Assembly (NCBI GenBank): GCA_044361535.1
Contig: JBIKIQ010000018.1
Span: 7,948-71,947 of the forward strand
Source of the DNA: UBA952 sp044361535
GTDB taxonomy: Bacteria > Bacteroidota > Bacteroidia > Flavobacteriales_D > Crocinitomicaceae
Length of the DNA: 64,000 bases
Direction of reading: 5' to 3'
The position numbers and the translations under genes are program-made. Below are positions 1-7,626 of the stretch, in pieces (positions within the stretch are counted from its first letter, which is position 1; each line of letters opens with the position of its first letter). The notes under the pieces are model-generated. The model worked only from the letters and a program-made list of their open reading frames with translations. It had not been told where the DNA came from and ran no database searches.

Positions 1-537
1 ATGCCATTTGCCGTGGGTGGTGGAATTAAAACACTTGATGATATTCAAAAATTAATTCAGGCAGGAGCAGAAAAAGTAATAATTTGCACAGAAGCACTCG
101 CTCGCCCAGAATTCATCAAAGAGGCGAGTGAAATGTTTGGATCATCGTCTATCAGCGTGTGCCTAGATTTTAGCAAAGTATTTTTTGGAGGGACTAAGAT
201 TTTCAGCCATGGTGGTACAAAAAAACACCAAATTACGCCTGTGAGCTTTGCTAAGCAAATGGAACAATTTGGCGCAGGTGAAATCATAATCCAATCAATT
301 GACTGTGACGGGATGATGGCTGGATATAATTACCAAGAATCAATAGAGATTGCTAAATTAGTTTCAATACCAATTACTATTCTGGGTGGCGCTGGTAAAT
401 TAGACGACATTAAAAATGCACATAAAGAATTCATTTTCAACGGCTATGCAGCGGGGAGTTTATTTGTATACCAGGGTGTACATCGTGGTGTTCTAATAAA
501 TTATCCTGAAAAGGAAAAGAAGAAAACTATTTTTTAG
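1..537 (+). CDS. HisF-like cyclase/ammonia-channel subunit for sugar amidation (5' end outside window)
   Basis: This is a (beta/alpha)8 barrel of the HisF family. The phosphate-binding turn AVGGGIKT, the IQSIDCDGMMAGYN segment (compare SIDRDG in histidine HisF) and the late ILGGAGK phosphate loop are all visible. The ATG at position 1 is internal, because PFAVGGGI normally lies about 80 residues into HisF, so the N-terminal third is off the window. The next gene is an N-acetyl sugar amidotransferase. That points to the surface-glycan paralogue (WbuZ or HisF2 type), which works with a HisH-like glutaminase to deliver ammonia for acetamidino-sugar formation, rather than to histidine biosynthesis. 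The match to the HisF fold is clear; the glycan role is inferred from the neighbour. Confidence 0.85.
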   Translation: MPFAVGGGIKTLDDIQKLIQAGAEKVIICTEALARPEFIKEASEMFGSSSISVCLDFSKVFFGGTKIFSHGGTKKHQITPVSFAKQMEQFGAGEIIIQSIDCDGMMAGYNYQESIEIAKLVSIPITILGGAGKLDDIKNAHKEFIFNGYAAGSLFVYQGVHRGVLINYPEKEKKKTIF

Positions 538-599
538 TCTATCATAAACGACTTCTATAAAATTTATTTATTCATTCTGTTGATTAGATTTAATTTACT

Positions 600-607
600 T
601 ACTTTTG
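600..607 (+). promoter_or_regulatory. Putative -7 promoter element (TACTTTTG) of the sugar amidotransferase gene
   Basis: TACTTTTG is an exact match to the Bacteroidota -7 consensus TAnnTTTG. A TTG lies at 580-582, a spacing of 17 bases, slightly short for the -33 box. The GTG start codon begins only four bases after the element, so a transcript from here would be leaderless or nearly so. Confidence 0.4.
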
Positions 608-611
608 CTTT

Positions 612-1745
612 GTGAAAATTAGGCCCTATCAACAATGTGTGAGATGTGTTATGGATACCACTGATCCTATCATCACATTTAATGATCAAGGAGTTTGCAA
701 TCATTGTACAGAATACCTTAATGTTCGTGCGGCTTACAGTTATAAAGGAAATGAAACAGACAAACAATTTCAATCCCTTGTAGAAAAAATTAAATCCGAT
801 GGTAAAAACCGCTCCTATGACTGCGTTGTAGGTTTGAGTGGTGGTGTTGATAGTTCTTATGTGGCTTATTTGGCTAAAAAAAATGGGTTACGAGTTTTAG
901 GAGTTCACATGGATAATGGTTGGAACTCAGAAGAGGCCGTTCAAAACATTAAGAACATAGCCCAAATATTGGGTATTGACTACGAAAGTTATGTGTTGAA
1001 TTGGGAAGAATTCAAAGACATCCAATTGGCATTCTTAAAGGCTTCAATACCAGAGGCAGATACCCCAACCGATATTGCCATATTATCAAGTTTACACAAA
1101 GTAGCAAAAAAATACGGCGTAAAATACATTATAAGTGGTGGTAACTTCGCAACAGAAGGAATACTACCCAAACATTGGCATTACAATGCGAAAGATTTGA
1201 CTTATTTCAATTTCATTCAAAAAAACTATGGGAAATTAAAGTTGAAGAGTTTTCCAACTTTCGGATTTACAAGTGAAATGTATTACAAATTGGTTCGGAA
1301 AATCAAAATGGTTTATCTCTTAAATTTTGTACCCTATGATAAAACAGAGACAATACAATTACTTGAAAAAGAATTGAATTGGAAGAACTATGGCGGGAAA
1401 CATTACGAGTCAAAATACACTGGTTTTATTCAATCGTATTACCTTTTCAAAAAGTTTAATATTGACTACCGAAAGGCTACTTTATCATCTCAAATTTGCG
1501 CAAATTCAATTACAAGACCTGAAGCATTAGAAATCCTTAAAAACATTCCTTACAACGAGGAAAAGATAAAAAGAGAAATTGATTTTATCGCCAAGAAATT
1601 AGGAATTACCACAAATCAATTATATGAGATAATCAACCAAAAACCTAAATGGTATGAAGATTATCCAAATGATGAAAAGTGGTTAAAATATGTTTACGAT
1701 AGTTATCGTAAAATCTTCAAAAAAGAAAAATTAGCAAGTTTTTAA
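612..1745 (+). CDS. N-acetyl sugar amidotransferase (WbpG/PseA-like)
   Basis: This 377-residue protein starts at GTG. Its N-terminus carries the family zinc-finger pattern (CVRCVMDTTDP near residues 9-19, then CNHC near 30), followed by the PP-loop ATP-binding motif GLSGGVDSS near residue 75. Family members adenylate an acetamido group on a nucleotide-activated or lipid-linked sugar and convert it to an acetamidino group, using ammonia made by a HisH/HisF-like pair. The HisF-like gene just upstream fits that partnership. Substrates in this family include pseudaminic-acid-type and mannuronic-acid-type sugars of O-antigen, capsule or glycoprotein; which one applies here cannot be read from the sequence. 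Position 612 is preferred because MKIRPYQQCVRCVMD matches the usual N-terminus. Confidence 0.9.
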   Translation: MKIRPYQQCVRCVMDTTDPIITFNDQGVCNHCTEYLNVRAAYSYKGNETDKQFQSLVEKIKSDGKNRSYDCVVGLSGGVDSSYVAYLAKKNGLRVLGVHMDNGWNSEEAVQNIKNIAQILGIDYESYVLNWEEFKDIQLAFLKASIPEADTPTDIAILSSLHKVAKKYGVKYIISGGNFATEGILPKHWHYNAKDLTYFNFIQKNYGKLKLKSFPTFGFTSEMYYKLVRKIKMVYLLNFVPYDKTETIQLLEKELNWKNYGGKHYESKYTGFIQSYYLFKKFNIDYRKATLSSQICANSITRPEALEILKNIPYNEEKIKREIDFIAKKLGITTNQLYEIINQKPKWYEDYPNDEKWLKYVYDSYRKIFKKEKLASF

Positions 1746-1837
1746 TATTTTTTAGAACTTCATTTCAAAAATCTAACTTTTTCCTAAAAAGATTCGCATA
1801 TTTTTAATCAAATACTTCATATTTAAAATAATTCTTG

Positions 1838-1845
1838 TAAATTTG
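1838..1845 (+). promoter_or_regulatory. Putative -7 promoter element (TAAATTTG) of the L31 gene
   Basis: TAAATTTG matches TAnnTTTG exactly and sits 30 bases upstream of the ATG of the L31 gene. No good TTTG -33 box is seen at the usual distance. Confidence 0.45.
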
Positions 1846-1875
1846 CACTCCGATTAAGATATTTAATACTAAGTT

Positions 1876-2130
1876 ATGAGAAAAGATATACATCCAGATG
1901 ACTACAGATTAGTTGTATTCAAAGACATGTCAAACGAATATTCATTTCTATGCCCTTCTTGCGCTCAAACAAAAGATACAGTTGTTTGGGAAGATGGGAA
2001 TGAGTATCCATTGGTAAAATTAGATATCTCTTATAAATCACATCCTTTCTTTACGGGTGTTCAACAATTCGTTGATACTGCAGGTAGAATTGATAAATTC
2101 AAAAACCGTTACGGTCGTCATTTAAAATAA
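1876..2130 (+). CDS. rpmE2: 50S ribosomal protein L31 type B
   Basis: The 84-residue product begins MRKDIHPDDYRLVVFKDMSN and contains SHPFFTG and a C-terminal RFKNRYG-like segment, all typical of type B L31. Type B L31 usually lacks the four zinc-binding cysteines. Here only two cysteines remain, in CPSC near residues 26-29, so tetrahedral zinc binding is unlikely. It is a large-subunit protein near the central protuberance. The gene stands alone, with its own TAnnTTTG element upstream and a strong terminator immediately downstream. Confidence 0.95.
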   Translation: MRKDIHPDDYRLVVFKDMSNEYSFLCPSCAQTKDTVVWEDGNEYPLVKLDISYKSHPFFTGVQQFVDTAGRIDKFKNRYGRHLK

Positions 2131-2153
2131 GTAATGACATAAAATATTGGCTT

Positions 2154-2180
2154 AAAGGACTGCATAGCGGTCCTTTTTTT
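2154..2180 (+). terminator. Rho-independent terminator after L31
   Basis: A 7-bp perfect stem (AAAGGAC at 2154-2160 with GTCCTTT at 2170-2176) closes a 9-base loop and runs into a T tract. It ends the monocistronic L31 transcript before the convergent oxyR gene. Confidence 0.85.
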
Positions 2181-2190
2181 ATTAATTAAA

Positions 2191-3120
2191 CTATTGCCAT
2201 TTAAGCAATTCAAACGCATCTTTAGATTCTACTGTTGGAAATTCATGTTGTACCTCCCGAATTAATTGTTCAAGAATATTTTTTTTATATGTTCGATTTG
2301 AAAATATTGCAATAACTTCTCTTGCAGGCGATTGTCCATTTCTACTGGAATAAATTGAATAAAAATGATTTTTATTCAATGTCTCAGATAAGTAATTAGA
2401 AGGAACTAATGTATAGCCACCATTTTGGTTTACCATTTTCAGTAAAATCTCTATACTACCACCTTCGTAATTCCAATGATCTGAATTCTTGTTTTCGTCA
2501 ATTTGACAAAAATGCATCATTTGAGATCGCAAACAATTTCCACGATTCAATAACCATGGATGCATAAAATCTAATTGCTCAGTGGTTAAATGATCTTTCT
2601 TAAATGAAGGAACATACGCTTTTATTTCTTCAATAAATAAAGGGACAGTTCGTAATTTTGGTTCATTAATAGGACCAGCCAAAATCCCCAAATCTATCGA
2701 CTTTGATTCCAAAGCTTCAAGTAATTCACTCGATTTTAACTCAACAATCTGTAATTGAATCTTAGTGAATTTGGACTGCCAAATTGGAAACATTTTAGGA
2801 ATCAGATAGGAAGAAATTGTTGGAATTATTCCTATACGAACTCGTTCCACATACTCACCGTTCATTTGCTTTATTAGCACATCCATTTGATCCATTTGAT
2901 CCAATACTCCTCTACAAATAGTAATAAGCTCTTCCCCAAATGAAGTGAGCTCCATTGGATTTGAAGATCGATCAAAAATTGGAAAACCTAAAATTTCCTC
3001 AGCCTTCTTTACTTGCATTGACAAGGTTGGTTGAGTTACGAAACATCGTTCACTTGCTTTCTGAAATTGCTTTTCTTCACTCAAAACTACGAGGTAATGC
3101 ATTTGTTGTATTGAAATCAT
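2191..3120 (-). CDS. oxyR: Hydrogen peroxide-sensing LysR-type regulator OxyR
   Basis: This 309-residue LysR-family protein has an N-terminal winged helix-turn-helix (residues about 1-60, with RCFVTQPTLSMQVKKAEE as recognition region) and a C-terminal effector domain. The redox pair of OxyR is conserved: Cys196 and Cys205 lie in GNCLRSQMMHFCQ, the same C-x8-C spacing as Cys199/Cys208 of E. coli OxyR. It should sense peroxide through disulfide formation and activate antioxidant genes. Its divergent neighbours are a thioredoxin-like gene, dps and ahpC, the classic OxyR targets, which supports the assignment. A pair of direct repeats in the shared intergenic region is a candidate operator. Confidence 0.93.
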   Translation of the reverse strand: MISIQQMHYLVVLSEEKQFQKASERCFVTQPTLSMQVKKAEEILGFPIFDRSSNPMELTSFGEELITICRGVLDQMDQMDVLIKQMNGEYVERVRIGIIPTISSYLIPKMFPIWQSKFTKIQLQIVELKSSELLEALESKSIDLGILAGPINEPKLRTVPLFIEEIKAYVPSFKKDHLTTEQLDFMHPWLLNRGNCLRSQMMHFCQIDENKNSDHWNYEGGSIEILLKMVNQNGGYTLVPSNYLSETLNKNHFYSIYSSRNGQSPAREVIAIFSNRTYKKNILEQLIREVQHEFPTVESKDAFELLKWQ

Positions 3121-3123
3121 ATA

Positions 3124-3161
3124 GATAATATTTATGCTAAATTAAAAATTATTGATAATAT
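3124..3161. promoter_or_regulatory. Candidate OxyR operator: paired GATAATAT direct repeats
   Basis: GATAATAT occurs at 3124-3131 and again at 3154-3161, exactly 30 bases apart, or about three helical turns. The second copy extends to GATAATATC, an odd-length palindrome. LysR-type tetramers bind paired sites on one DNA face, so the spacing suits them. The first copy lies just outside the oxyR start codon, which would allow autoregulation. That these repeats bind OxyR is inference. Confidence 0.35.
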
Positions 3162-3178
3162 CTAAGATGGATTTCTAA

Positions 3179-3186
3179 TAATTTTG
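3179..3186 (+). promoter_or_regulatory. Putative -7 promoter element (TAATTTTG) of the thioredoxin-like gene
   Basis: TAATTTTG matches TAnnTTTG exactly and lies 26 bases before the ATG at 3213. The identical octamer precedes ahpC at 4114. Confidence 0.45.
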
Positions 3187-3212
3187 TTTTTATAATTTAA
3201 AATTCATAACCT

Positions 3213-3548
3213 ATGATCCAAACAATAACAACTGCCGATTTTGAGAATGTAATTAATGATCCATTAAAAATAATCCTCGTTGATTTTTATATGCCTCATG
3301 GTTGTGGTGCTTGCGATACTCTTGACAAAGTTCTTATAGATTATCGCGAGAAAAACAACCACGACAATATACTCGTTAAAATTGATGTTACAAATGAAGA
3401 AAACACCTCCCTTTGCTTGAAATATGCAATTCGCCAGGTACCGACATTAATATTGTTTAAAAATGGAAATGTCATTGATAAGAATATTGGCGCACTCAAT
3501 TTGAATCAATTAATTGAATTTATAGAAAAGCATAAAGAAAATAATTGA
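3213..3548 (+). CDS. Thioredoxin-like protein with a CGAC active site
   Basis: The 111 residues form a single thioredoxin fold, including the IILVDFYMP strand before the active site and the conserved cis-proline segment RQVPTLILFKNG. The redox motif is Cys31-Gly-Ala-Cys34 rather than the canonical CGPC. Proline-to-alanine changes at this position generally shift redox potential, so this may not be the housekeeping thioredoxin. There is no signal peptide, so it should be cytoplasmic. Its place between oxyR and the dps/ahpC genes suggests that it reduces AhpC or another peroxidase during peroxide stress; that partner is inferred. Confidence 0.85.
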   Translation: MIQTITTADFENVINDPLKIILVDFYMPHGCGACDTLDKVLIDYREKNNHDNILVKIDVTNEENTSLCLKYAIRQVPTLILFKNGNVIDKNIGALNLNQLIEFIEKHKENN

Positions 3549-3628
3549 TAGATCTAGATTCTAAAATGTAATCTTGTTTACTCGCTAATCATGAATTTTG
3601 TCTAACGTATAATTTTAAAATCAAAAAA

Positions 3629-4102
3629 ATGAAAAATCTAACGCAATCTTACAAAGACAAACTCAATCAATTACTTTCTTCTTACCAAGTCCATTATCAG
3701 AATTTACGCCTGTTGCATTGGAATGTAAAGGGTGAAAAATTTTTTGAATTACATGCTAAGTATGAAGAATTATACAATCGCAGTCAGATTATTATCGATG
3801 ATTTAGCAGAACGACTTTTAGCATTGGAAGAAACTCCACTTTCACGTTATAGTGATTATTTAAAACACAGTGTGATTTCTGAAAGTCAAATTGTTTCTGA
3901 AGGATTTCGAGGAATTCAGTACGTTGTAAACGCACAAAATGACTTGTTAATTGTTGAAAGAGAGTTATTAAAACTTTCTGAGTCTCATGAAGACGAAGGA
4001 ACAAACGCCTTAATTTCATCGTTAATACAAGAAAAAGAAAAAACAAATTGGATGTTTACCGCTTCGCTACATAAACAAAAAGAAGAAGAAGTCTTATTTT
4101 AA
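3629..4102 (+). CDS. dps: Dps ferritin-like DNA-protection protein
   Basis: This 157-residue protein shows the Dps intersubunit ferroxidase ligands: His30 in LHWNVKG, His42 in ELHAKY, Asp57 and Glu61 in IIIDDLAERLLAL. The dodecamer oxidises Fe(II) with hydrogen peroxide and stores iron, which prevents Fenton chemistry; some members also coat DNA. The N-terminus is short and has only a few lysines, so direct DNA binding is uncertain. It lies between the thioredoxin-like gene and ahpC, in the same direction, and is very likely controlled by the divergent OxyR. Confidence 0.93.
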   Translation: MKNLTQSYKDKLNQLLSSYQVHYQNLRLLHWNVKGEKFFELHAKYEELYNRSQIIIDDLAERLLALEETPLSRYSDYLKHSVISESQIVSEGFRGIQYVVNAQNDLLIVERELLKLSESHEDEGTNALISSLIQEKEKTNWMFTASLHKQKEEEVLF

Positions 4103-4113
4103 CGAGAATTAAG

Positions 4114-4121
4114 TAATTTTG
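4114..4121 (+). promoter_or_regulatory. Putative -7 promoter element (TAATTTTG) of ahpC
   Basis: TAATTTTG matches TAnnTTTG and lies 45 bases upstream of the ahpC start. It is the same octamer as the one before the thioredoxin-like gene, consistent with ahpC having its own promoter in addition to any read-through from dps. Confidence 0.4.
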
Positions 4122-4166
4122 CATTGAATTTAAACTAAATAATAACCAAAAAAAATAAAGAGTAAA

Positions 4167-4799
4167 ATGGCAACATTAGTTGGAAAAAAAGCGCCCTCGT
4201 TTAAGGCGGCAGCGGTAGTAAATGGAGGAGAAATCGTAAATGATTTTTCATTGGATCAGTATTTAGGGAAAAACCACGTAATTTTCTTTTTCTACCCGAA
4301 AGATTTTACGTTTGTTTGCCCATCTGAATTGCACGCTTTTCAAGCTGCATTAAGCGAATTCGAATCTCGTGGTGTGAAAGTAGTTGCATGTTCAACTGAT
4401 ACAGAGGAATCACACTGGGGATGGTTACAAGTACCGAAAAACAAAGGAGGAATTGAAGGAGTTACCTATCCAATTGTGGCTGACACATCTAAAACTATCT
4501 CTGAGGCATTTGGTGTTTTGGCTGGTGAATACGAATACGACATGGAAGGCAATTTAACAGCTACAGGGCCAATGATTGCTTATAGAGGATTGTATTTAAT
4601 CAACAAGGAAGGAATGGTTATGCACCAATTGGTAAACTTTTTCCCACTAGGAAGAAATGTTGACGAAGCTTTGAGAATGGTTGATGCTCTTCAATATTTT
4701 GAAGAAAATGGTGAGGTATGTCCTGCTAACTGGCATAAGGGTGATGCAGCAATGAAACCTTCATTTGATGGTGTAGCTGATTATTTAGCTTCTCACTAA
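4167..4799 (+). CDS. ahpC: Alkyl hydroperoxide reductase/peroxiredoxin AhpC (typical 2-Cys)
   Basis: The 210-residue product has the peroxidatic motif FTFVCPSELHAF with Cys51 and a C-terminal resolving cysteine in GEVCPANW, so it is a typical 2-Cys peroxiredoxin that reduces hydrogen peroxide and organic hydroperoxides in the cytoplasm. The DTEESHWGW segment is characteristic of this subfamily. No ahpF flavoprotein follows; the CGAC thioredoxin-like protein two genes upstream is a plausible electron donor. A strong terminator follows the gene and closes the OxyR-associated block. Confidence 0.95.
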   Translation: MATLVGKKAPSFKAAAVVNGGEIVNDFSLDQYLGKNHVIFFFYPKDFTFVCPSELHAFQAALSEFESRGVKVVACSTDTEESHWGWLQVPKNKGGIEGVTYPIVADTSKTISEAFGVLAGEYEYDMEGNLTATGPMIAYRGLYLINKEGMVMHQLVNFFPLGRNVDEALRMVDALQYFEENGEVCPANWHKGDAAMKPSFDGVADYLASH

Positions 4800-4819
4800 A
4801 ATTAATTTCAATAAAAATT

Positions 4820-4851
4820 AAACCGCTTGCAACTTTGTAGGCGGTTTTTTT
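4820..4851 (+). terminator. Rho-independent terminator after ahpC
   Basis: AAACCGC at 4820-4826 pairs with GCGGTTT at 4841-4847, followed by a T run. The loop is 14 bases. Confidence 0.85.
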
Positions 4852-4879
4852 GTTGTTTTGTAAAATCAAATAATTAAAA

Positions 4880-5728
4880 ATGAAAAAACTATTTATTCTA
4901 CTATCTATTTCTTTTGGATCATATTCCTTTGCACAAATTACAACTCCTCAGGCAAGTCCGCAGGCCAAAGTTGAACAAAAAGTCGGATTGGCTGATGTTT
5001 CAATTAGTTATTACCGTCCTGCTAAAAGAGGTAGAACTGTGTTTGGAGATGTTGTTCCCTTCGGAGAACTTTGGAGAACTGGAGCGAATGAAAATGCAAA
5101 AATCACAACATCTGATGCGTTAATTTTTGGAAAAGACACTTTGAAAGCGGGTACCTATGCGATTTTCACCAAGCCTAATACTTCAAATTGGGAAGTGATT
5201 TTTTATTCAGATTATTCAAATTGGGGAACACCCGAAAATTGGGATGAGAAAAAGGTTGCGTTAAAAACTATCGCACCGGTGTCCAAAATAGCAGAAAGCG
5301 TTGAAAATTTCACCATTGGATTTGACAAAATGGAAAATAGTTCGGCAGAAATTATCATGACTTGGGAAAATACAAAAGTTACCATTCCATTTTCTTTAAA
5401 CACAAAAGACAAAGTGTTAGCAAGCATTAAAAAAACAATGGATGGGCCTACTGCAAATGACTATCATAGAGCTGCGTCATTTTATTTTACGGAGAAAATT
5501 GATGTAAAAAAAGCATTAGAATGGTCTACAAAAGCAGTAGAATTACGTGGAGAATCAGCGTATTGGATGACACGATTACTTTCTCAATTACAAGCTGAAA
5601 ATGGAGATTATAAAAAGGCAATAGAAACAGCAAAAAGGTCAATGGATGCTGCTGAGAAAGATGGTGATATGAATTATGTCAAGCAAAATAAATCTTCAAT
5701 TGAAGAGTGGAGCAAGAAGAAAAATTAA
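4880..5728 (+). CDS. Exported DUF2911 protein with C-terminal helical (TPR-like) tail
   Basis: A signal peptide (MKKLFILLSISFGSYSFAQ, residues 1-19) is followed by a DUF2911 domain over roughly residues 25-170. The family hallmarks PAKRGRTVFG, PFGELWRTGANE and LKAGTYAIFT are visible. Residues about 190-282 are helical and resemble TPR repeats (KALEWSTKAVELRGESAYW, then GDYKKAIETAKRS). DUF2911 proteins are common in Bacteroidota and have no established function. It is likely periplasmic. It starts after the ahpC terminator and converges on yihY with only six bases between stop codons. Confidence 0.85.
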   Translation: MKKLFILLSISFGSYSFAQITTPQASPQAKVEQKVGLADVSISYYRPAKRGRTVFGDVVPFGELWRTGANENAKITTSDALIFGKDTLKAGTYAIFTKPNTSNWEVIFYSDYSNWGTPENWDEKKVALKTIAPVSKIAESVENFTIGFDKMENSSAEIIMTWENTKVTIPFSLNTKDKVLASIKKTMDGPTANDYHRAASFYFTEKIDVKKALEWSTKAVELRGESAYWMTRLLSQLQAENGDYKKAIETAKRSMDAAEKDGDMNYVKQNKSSIEEWSKKKN

Positions 5729-5734
5729 GACTGT

Positions 5735-6652
5735 TTATTTCTGACCTGTAATTTGGTTACTATACTTCGAAACTATTGGTGAACCAATCTTTTTTGAAAA
5801 TGTAAAGGTAAATTTTGCGCCCACAAAGATAATTTGTGAAGAATAATGTACCCATGCCATAAAAATAAATAGACTCCCTGCTATTCCGGCTGTTCCTAAC
5901 ACAAACATATTGAGTAAATAGTACTTTATTAATAATTGACCTAAAAAGAGCAGAACTGCCGTAACAATTGCCCCCATTGAAGCAACACGCCATGTTACCT
6001 TGCCATTGTTTAGAAATTTAAAAATCAACAAAAAGATAACATAATTCAACAAGATAGAAAAGGAAAAATCCATTATTCGCAATATTAATACTTGGATATC
6101 TGTTGAAGAATCGAGCCACGAATGAATAACTGTAAAGCCAACAGAGTGGAACATGTAAATAATTAAAAATACAGAAGCGAAAACAGCTAAAAATAATAAT
6201 GAGATCAAACGCTCAAAAACATTTACTTGAATCGCTTTTCTCCCTTTGAAAATAGTTTTTTCAATATTATAAAATTCGTTTATGCTATTTCTTAATGAAG
6301 TCAAGAAGGCAGAACTTGCTATTAAAACAAATAAAATTCCGATTATCTCCAAGAAAATATTCCCCTTATCTAAATTATACGTTCCAACTACAGCCATTAT
6401 TTCATCTACATTGCTTAACCCTACATTTTCCACTAAAAAATTCTTAATCATTTTTAAAATAAAATCTTCACCAAGGATTCTTCCTAAAAAGGATATTATC
6501 AGGAATAATAAGGGAAACATAGAAAAAAGAGCGTAATAGGACAAAGCTGCACCATGAAAAAATGCTCTTTCTTGAAAAAAGCTTAACAAGGTATCTTTTG
6601 CAAGATAAAAAATCACATGTAGACGATTGTATAATTTACTTTTGAATGACAA
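5735..6652 (-). CDS. YihY/BrkB-family inner membrane protein
   Basis: This 305-residue polytopic protein has about six hydrophobic helices and the family features FFQERAFFHGAALSYYALFSMFPLLF near the N-terminus and GTAGIAGSLFIFMAWVHYSSQIIFVGA near the C-terminus. The family was once called RNase BN in error; YihY proteins are integral membrane proteins of unclear function, with suggested transport roles. Its start overlaps the end of the upstream ABC ATPase gene by 17 bases, so the two are probably translated together, although a functional link is not established. Confidence 0.88.
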   Translation of the reverse strand: MSFKSKLYNRLHVIFYLAKDTLLSFFQERAFFHGAALSYYALFSMFPLLFLIISFLGRILGEDFILKMIKNFLVENVGLSNVDEIMAVVGTYNLDKGNIFLEIIGILFVLIASSAFLTSLRNSINEFYNIEKTIFKGRKAIQVNVFERLISLLFLAVFASVFLIIYMFHSVGFTVIHSWLDSSTDIQVLILRIMDFSFSILLNYVIFLLIFKFLNNGKVTWRVASMGAIVTAVLLFLGQLLIKYYLLNMFVLGTAGIAGSLFIFMAWVHYSSQIIFVGAKFTFTFSKKIGSPIVSKYSNQITGQK

Positions 6653-7550
6653 TTTGAATTCCGTTTGTTAGAGGTTTAAGAGAATGAAGGATAAAATCAC
6701 CAACTTTTGTAACACAATAATTTTCAAAAAAAGAGCCTTTAAAAAAAGTGGTAGCAGCTTCTACAACTATTCCATTTGATTCAACAATACTATATTGAGA
6801 TGGACGAAAATTAATTTGTTCTTTATTTATTTCTAATCGATTCCAAAAACCAAATAACTCTGCCTGCTCCTTGTTCTTGGGATTAAAATAAATTTCTTCG
6901 GGTGTTCGTTTCCGTGATATTTGACCTTTTTTTAAATGAATAATGGTATCTGAAATTGATAATAAATCAGCTCCATCATGAGAAACAACAACCATTGAGC
7001 AGTTTACCTCAGATTTAAGCTTAGATAAATAGGCAACAAGCTTTGATTTTAAAACCTCATCAAGATGTGCAAAAGGTTCATCCAATAACAAAATAGTTGG
7101 TTTTGTTGCCAATGCACGAGCAATAGCTACCCGCTGTTGTTCACCTCCAGAAAGTGCAATTGCCTTTTGATTCTCCAGTTTTTGCAACCCTAAAATTCGC
7201 ATAATTTTTCTCACCCAAGTATCTCTCTTGTCAAATGCCAAATGAGCTGCCTTTACATGTATATTTTCATATACCGTGTGATAAATATCAAGAGCAAAAT
7301 TTTGTTCGACAATTTGAACAAAGGGAAATCCTGGAATGAGCAGCTGATTAGCTGTTGGTAAAATTTTTCCTTGATAAAAAATATCACCCGATTGAGGGGT
7401 TAACTTTCCTGCAATTATGGCTAAAAGACTAGACTTTCCAGCTCCACTTTTTCCAACAATACCGAGTGTTTCACCTTGCTTAATTTGAAGAGAAATATTT
7501 TGTAAAATAGGTTTCTCAAAATCGAGTTTAATATTTCGTAATTCTATCAC
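6636..7550 (-). CDS. Orphan ABC transporter ATP-binding protein
   Basis: The 304-residue protein has all ATPase motifs: Walker A GKSGAGKSS near residue 33, Q-loop in VEQNF, signature ALSGGEQQRVAIARALA near 139-155, Walker B ILLLDEPF and a switch histidine in VVSHDG. The C-terminal 80 residues after EEIYFNPKN resemble the small regulatory (TOBE-like) extension of CysA/PotA/ModC-type import ATPases. No permease or binding protein is encoded nearby, so the substrate is unknown. The start is GTG, four bases after a TATATTTG element. It overlaps yihY downstream. Confidence 0.87.
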   Translation of the reverse strand: MIELRNIKLDFEKPILQNISLQIKQGETLGIVGKSGAGKSSLLAIIAGKLTPQSGDIFYQGKILPTANQLLIPGFPFVQIVEQNFALDIYHTVYENIHVKAAHLAFDKRDTWVRKIMRILGLQKLENQKAIALSGGEQQRVAIARALATKPTILLLDEPFAHLDEVLKSKLVAYLSKLKSEVNCSMVVVSHDGADLLSISDTIIHLKKGQISRKRTPEEIYFNPKNKEQAELFGFWNRLEINKEQINFRPSQYSIVESNGIVVEAATTFFKGSFFENYCVTKVGDFILHSLKPLTNGIQIVIQK

Positions 7551-7554
7551 AATA

Positions 7555-7562
7555 CAAATATA
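7555..7562 (-). promoter_or_regulatory. Putative -7 promoter element (TATATTTG) of the ABC ATPase gene
   Basis: Read on the minus strand, TATATTTG matches TAnnTTTG and is followed by four bases and the GTG start codon. A transcript from it would be leaderless or nearly so. Confidence 0.4.
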
Positions 7563-7626
7563 TTTGAAAGTCTACCACATAGTAGAATTGCTTCAAATAC
7601 TCTTCAACGCAGCGTTGTAGATAAGT

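Noticed and set aside
6282..6536. Plus-strand open frame of 84 residues inside yihY
   Set aside because: It is the complement of a well-conserved membrane protein gene and has no independent support.
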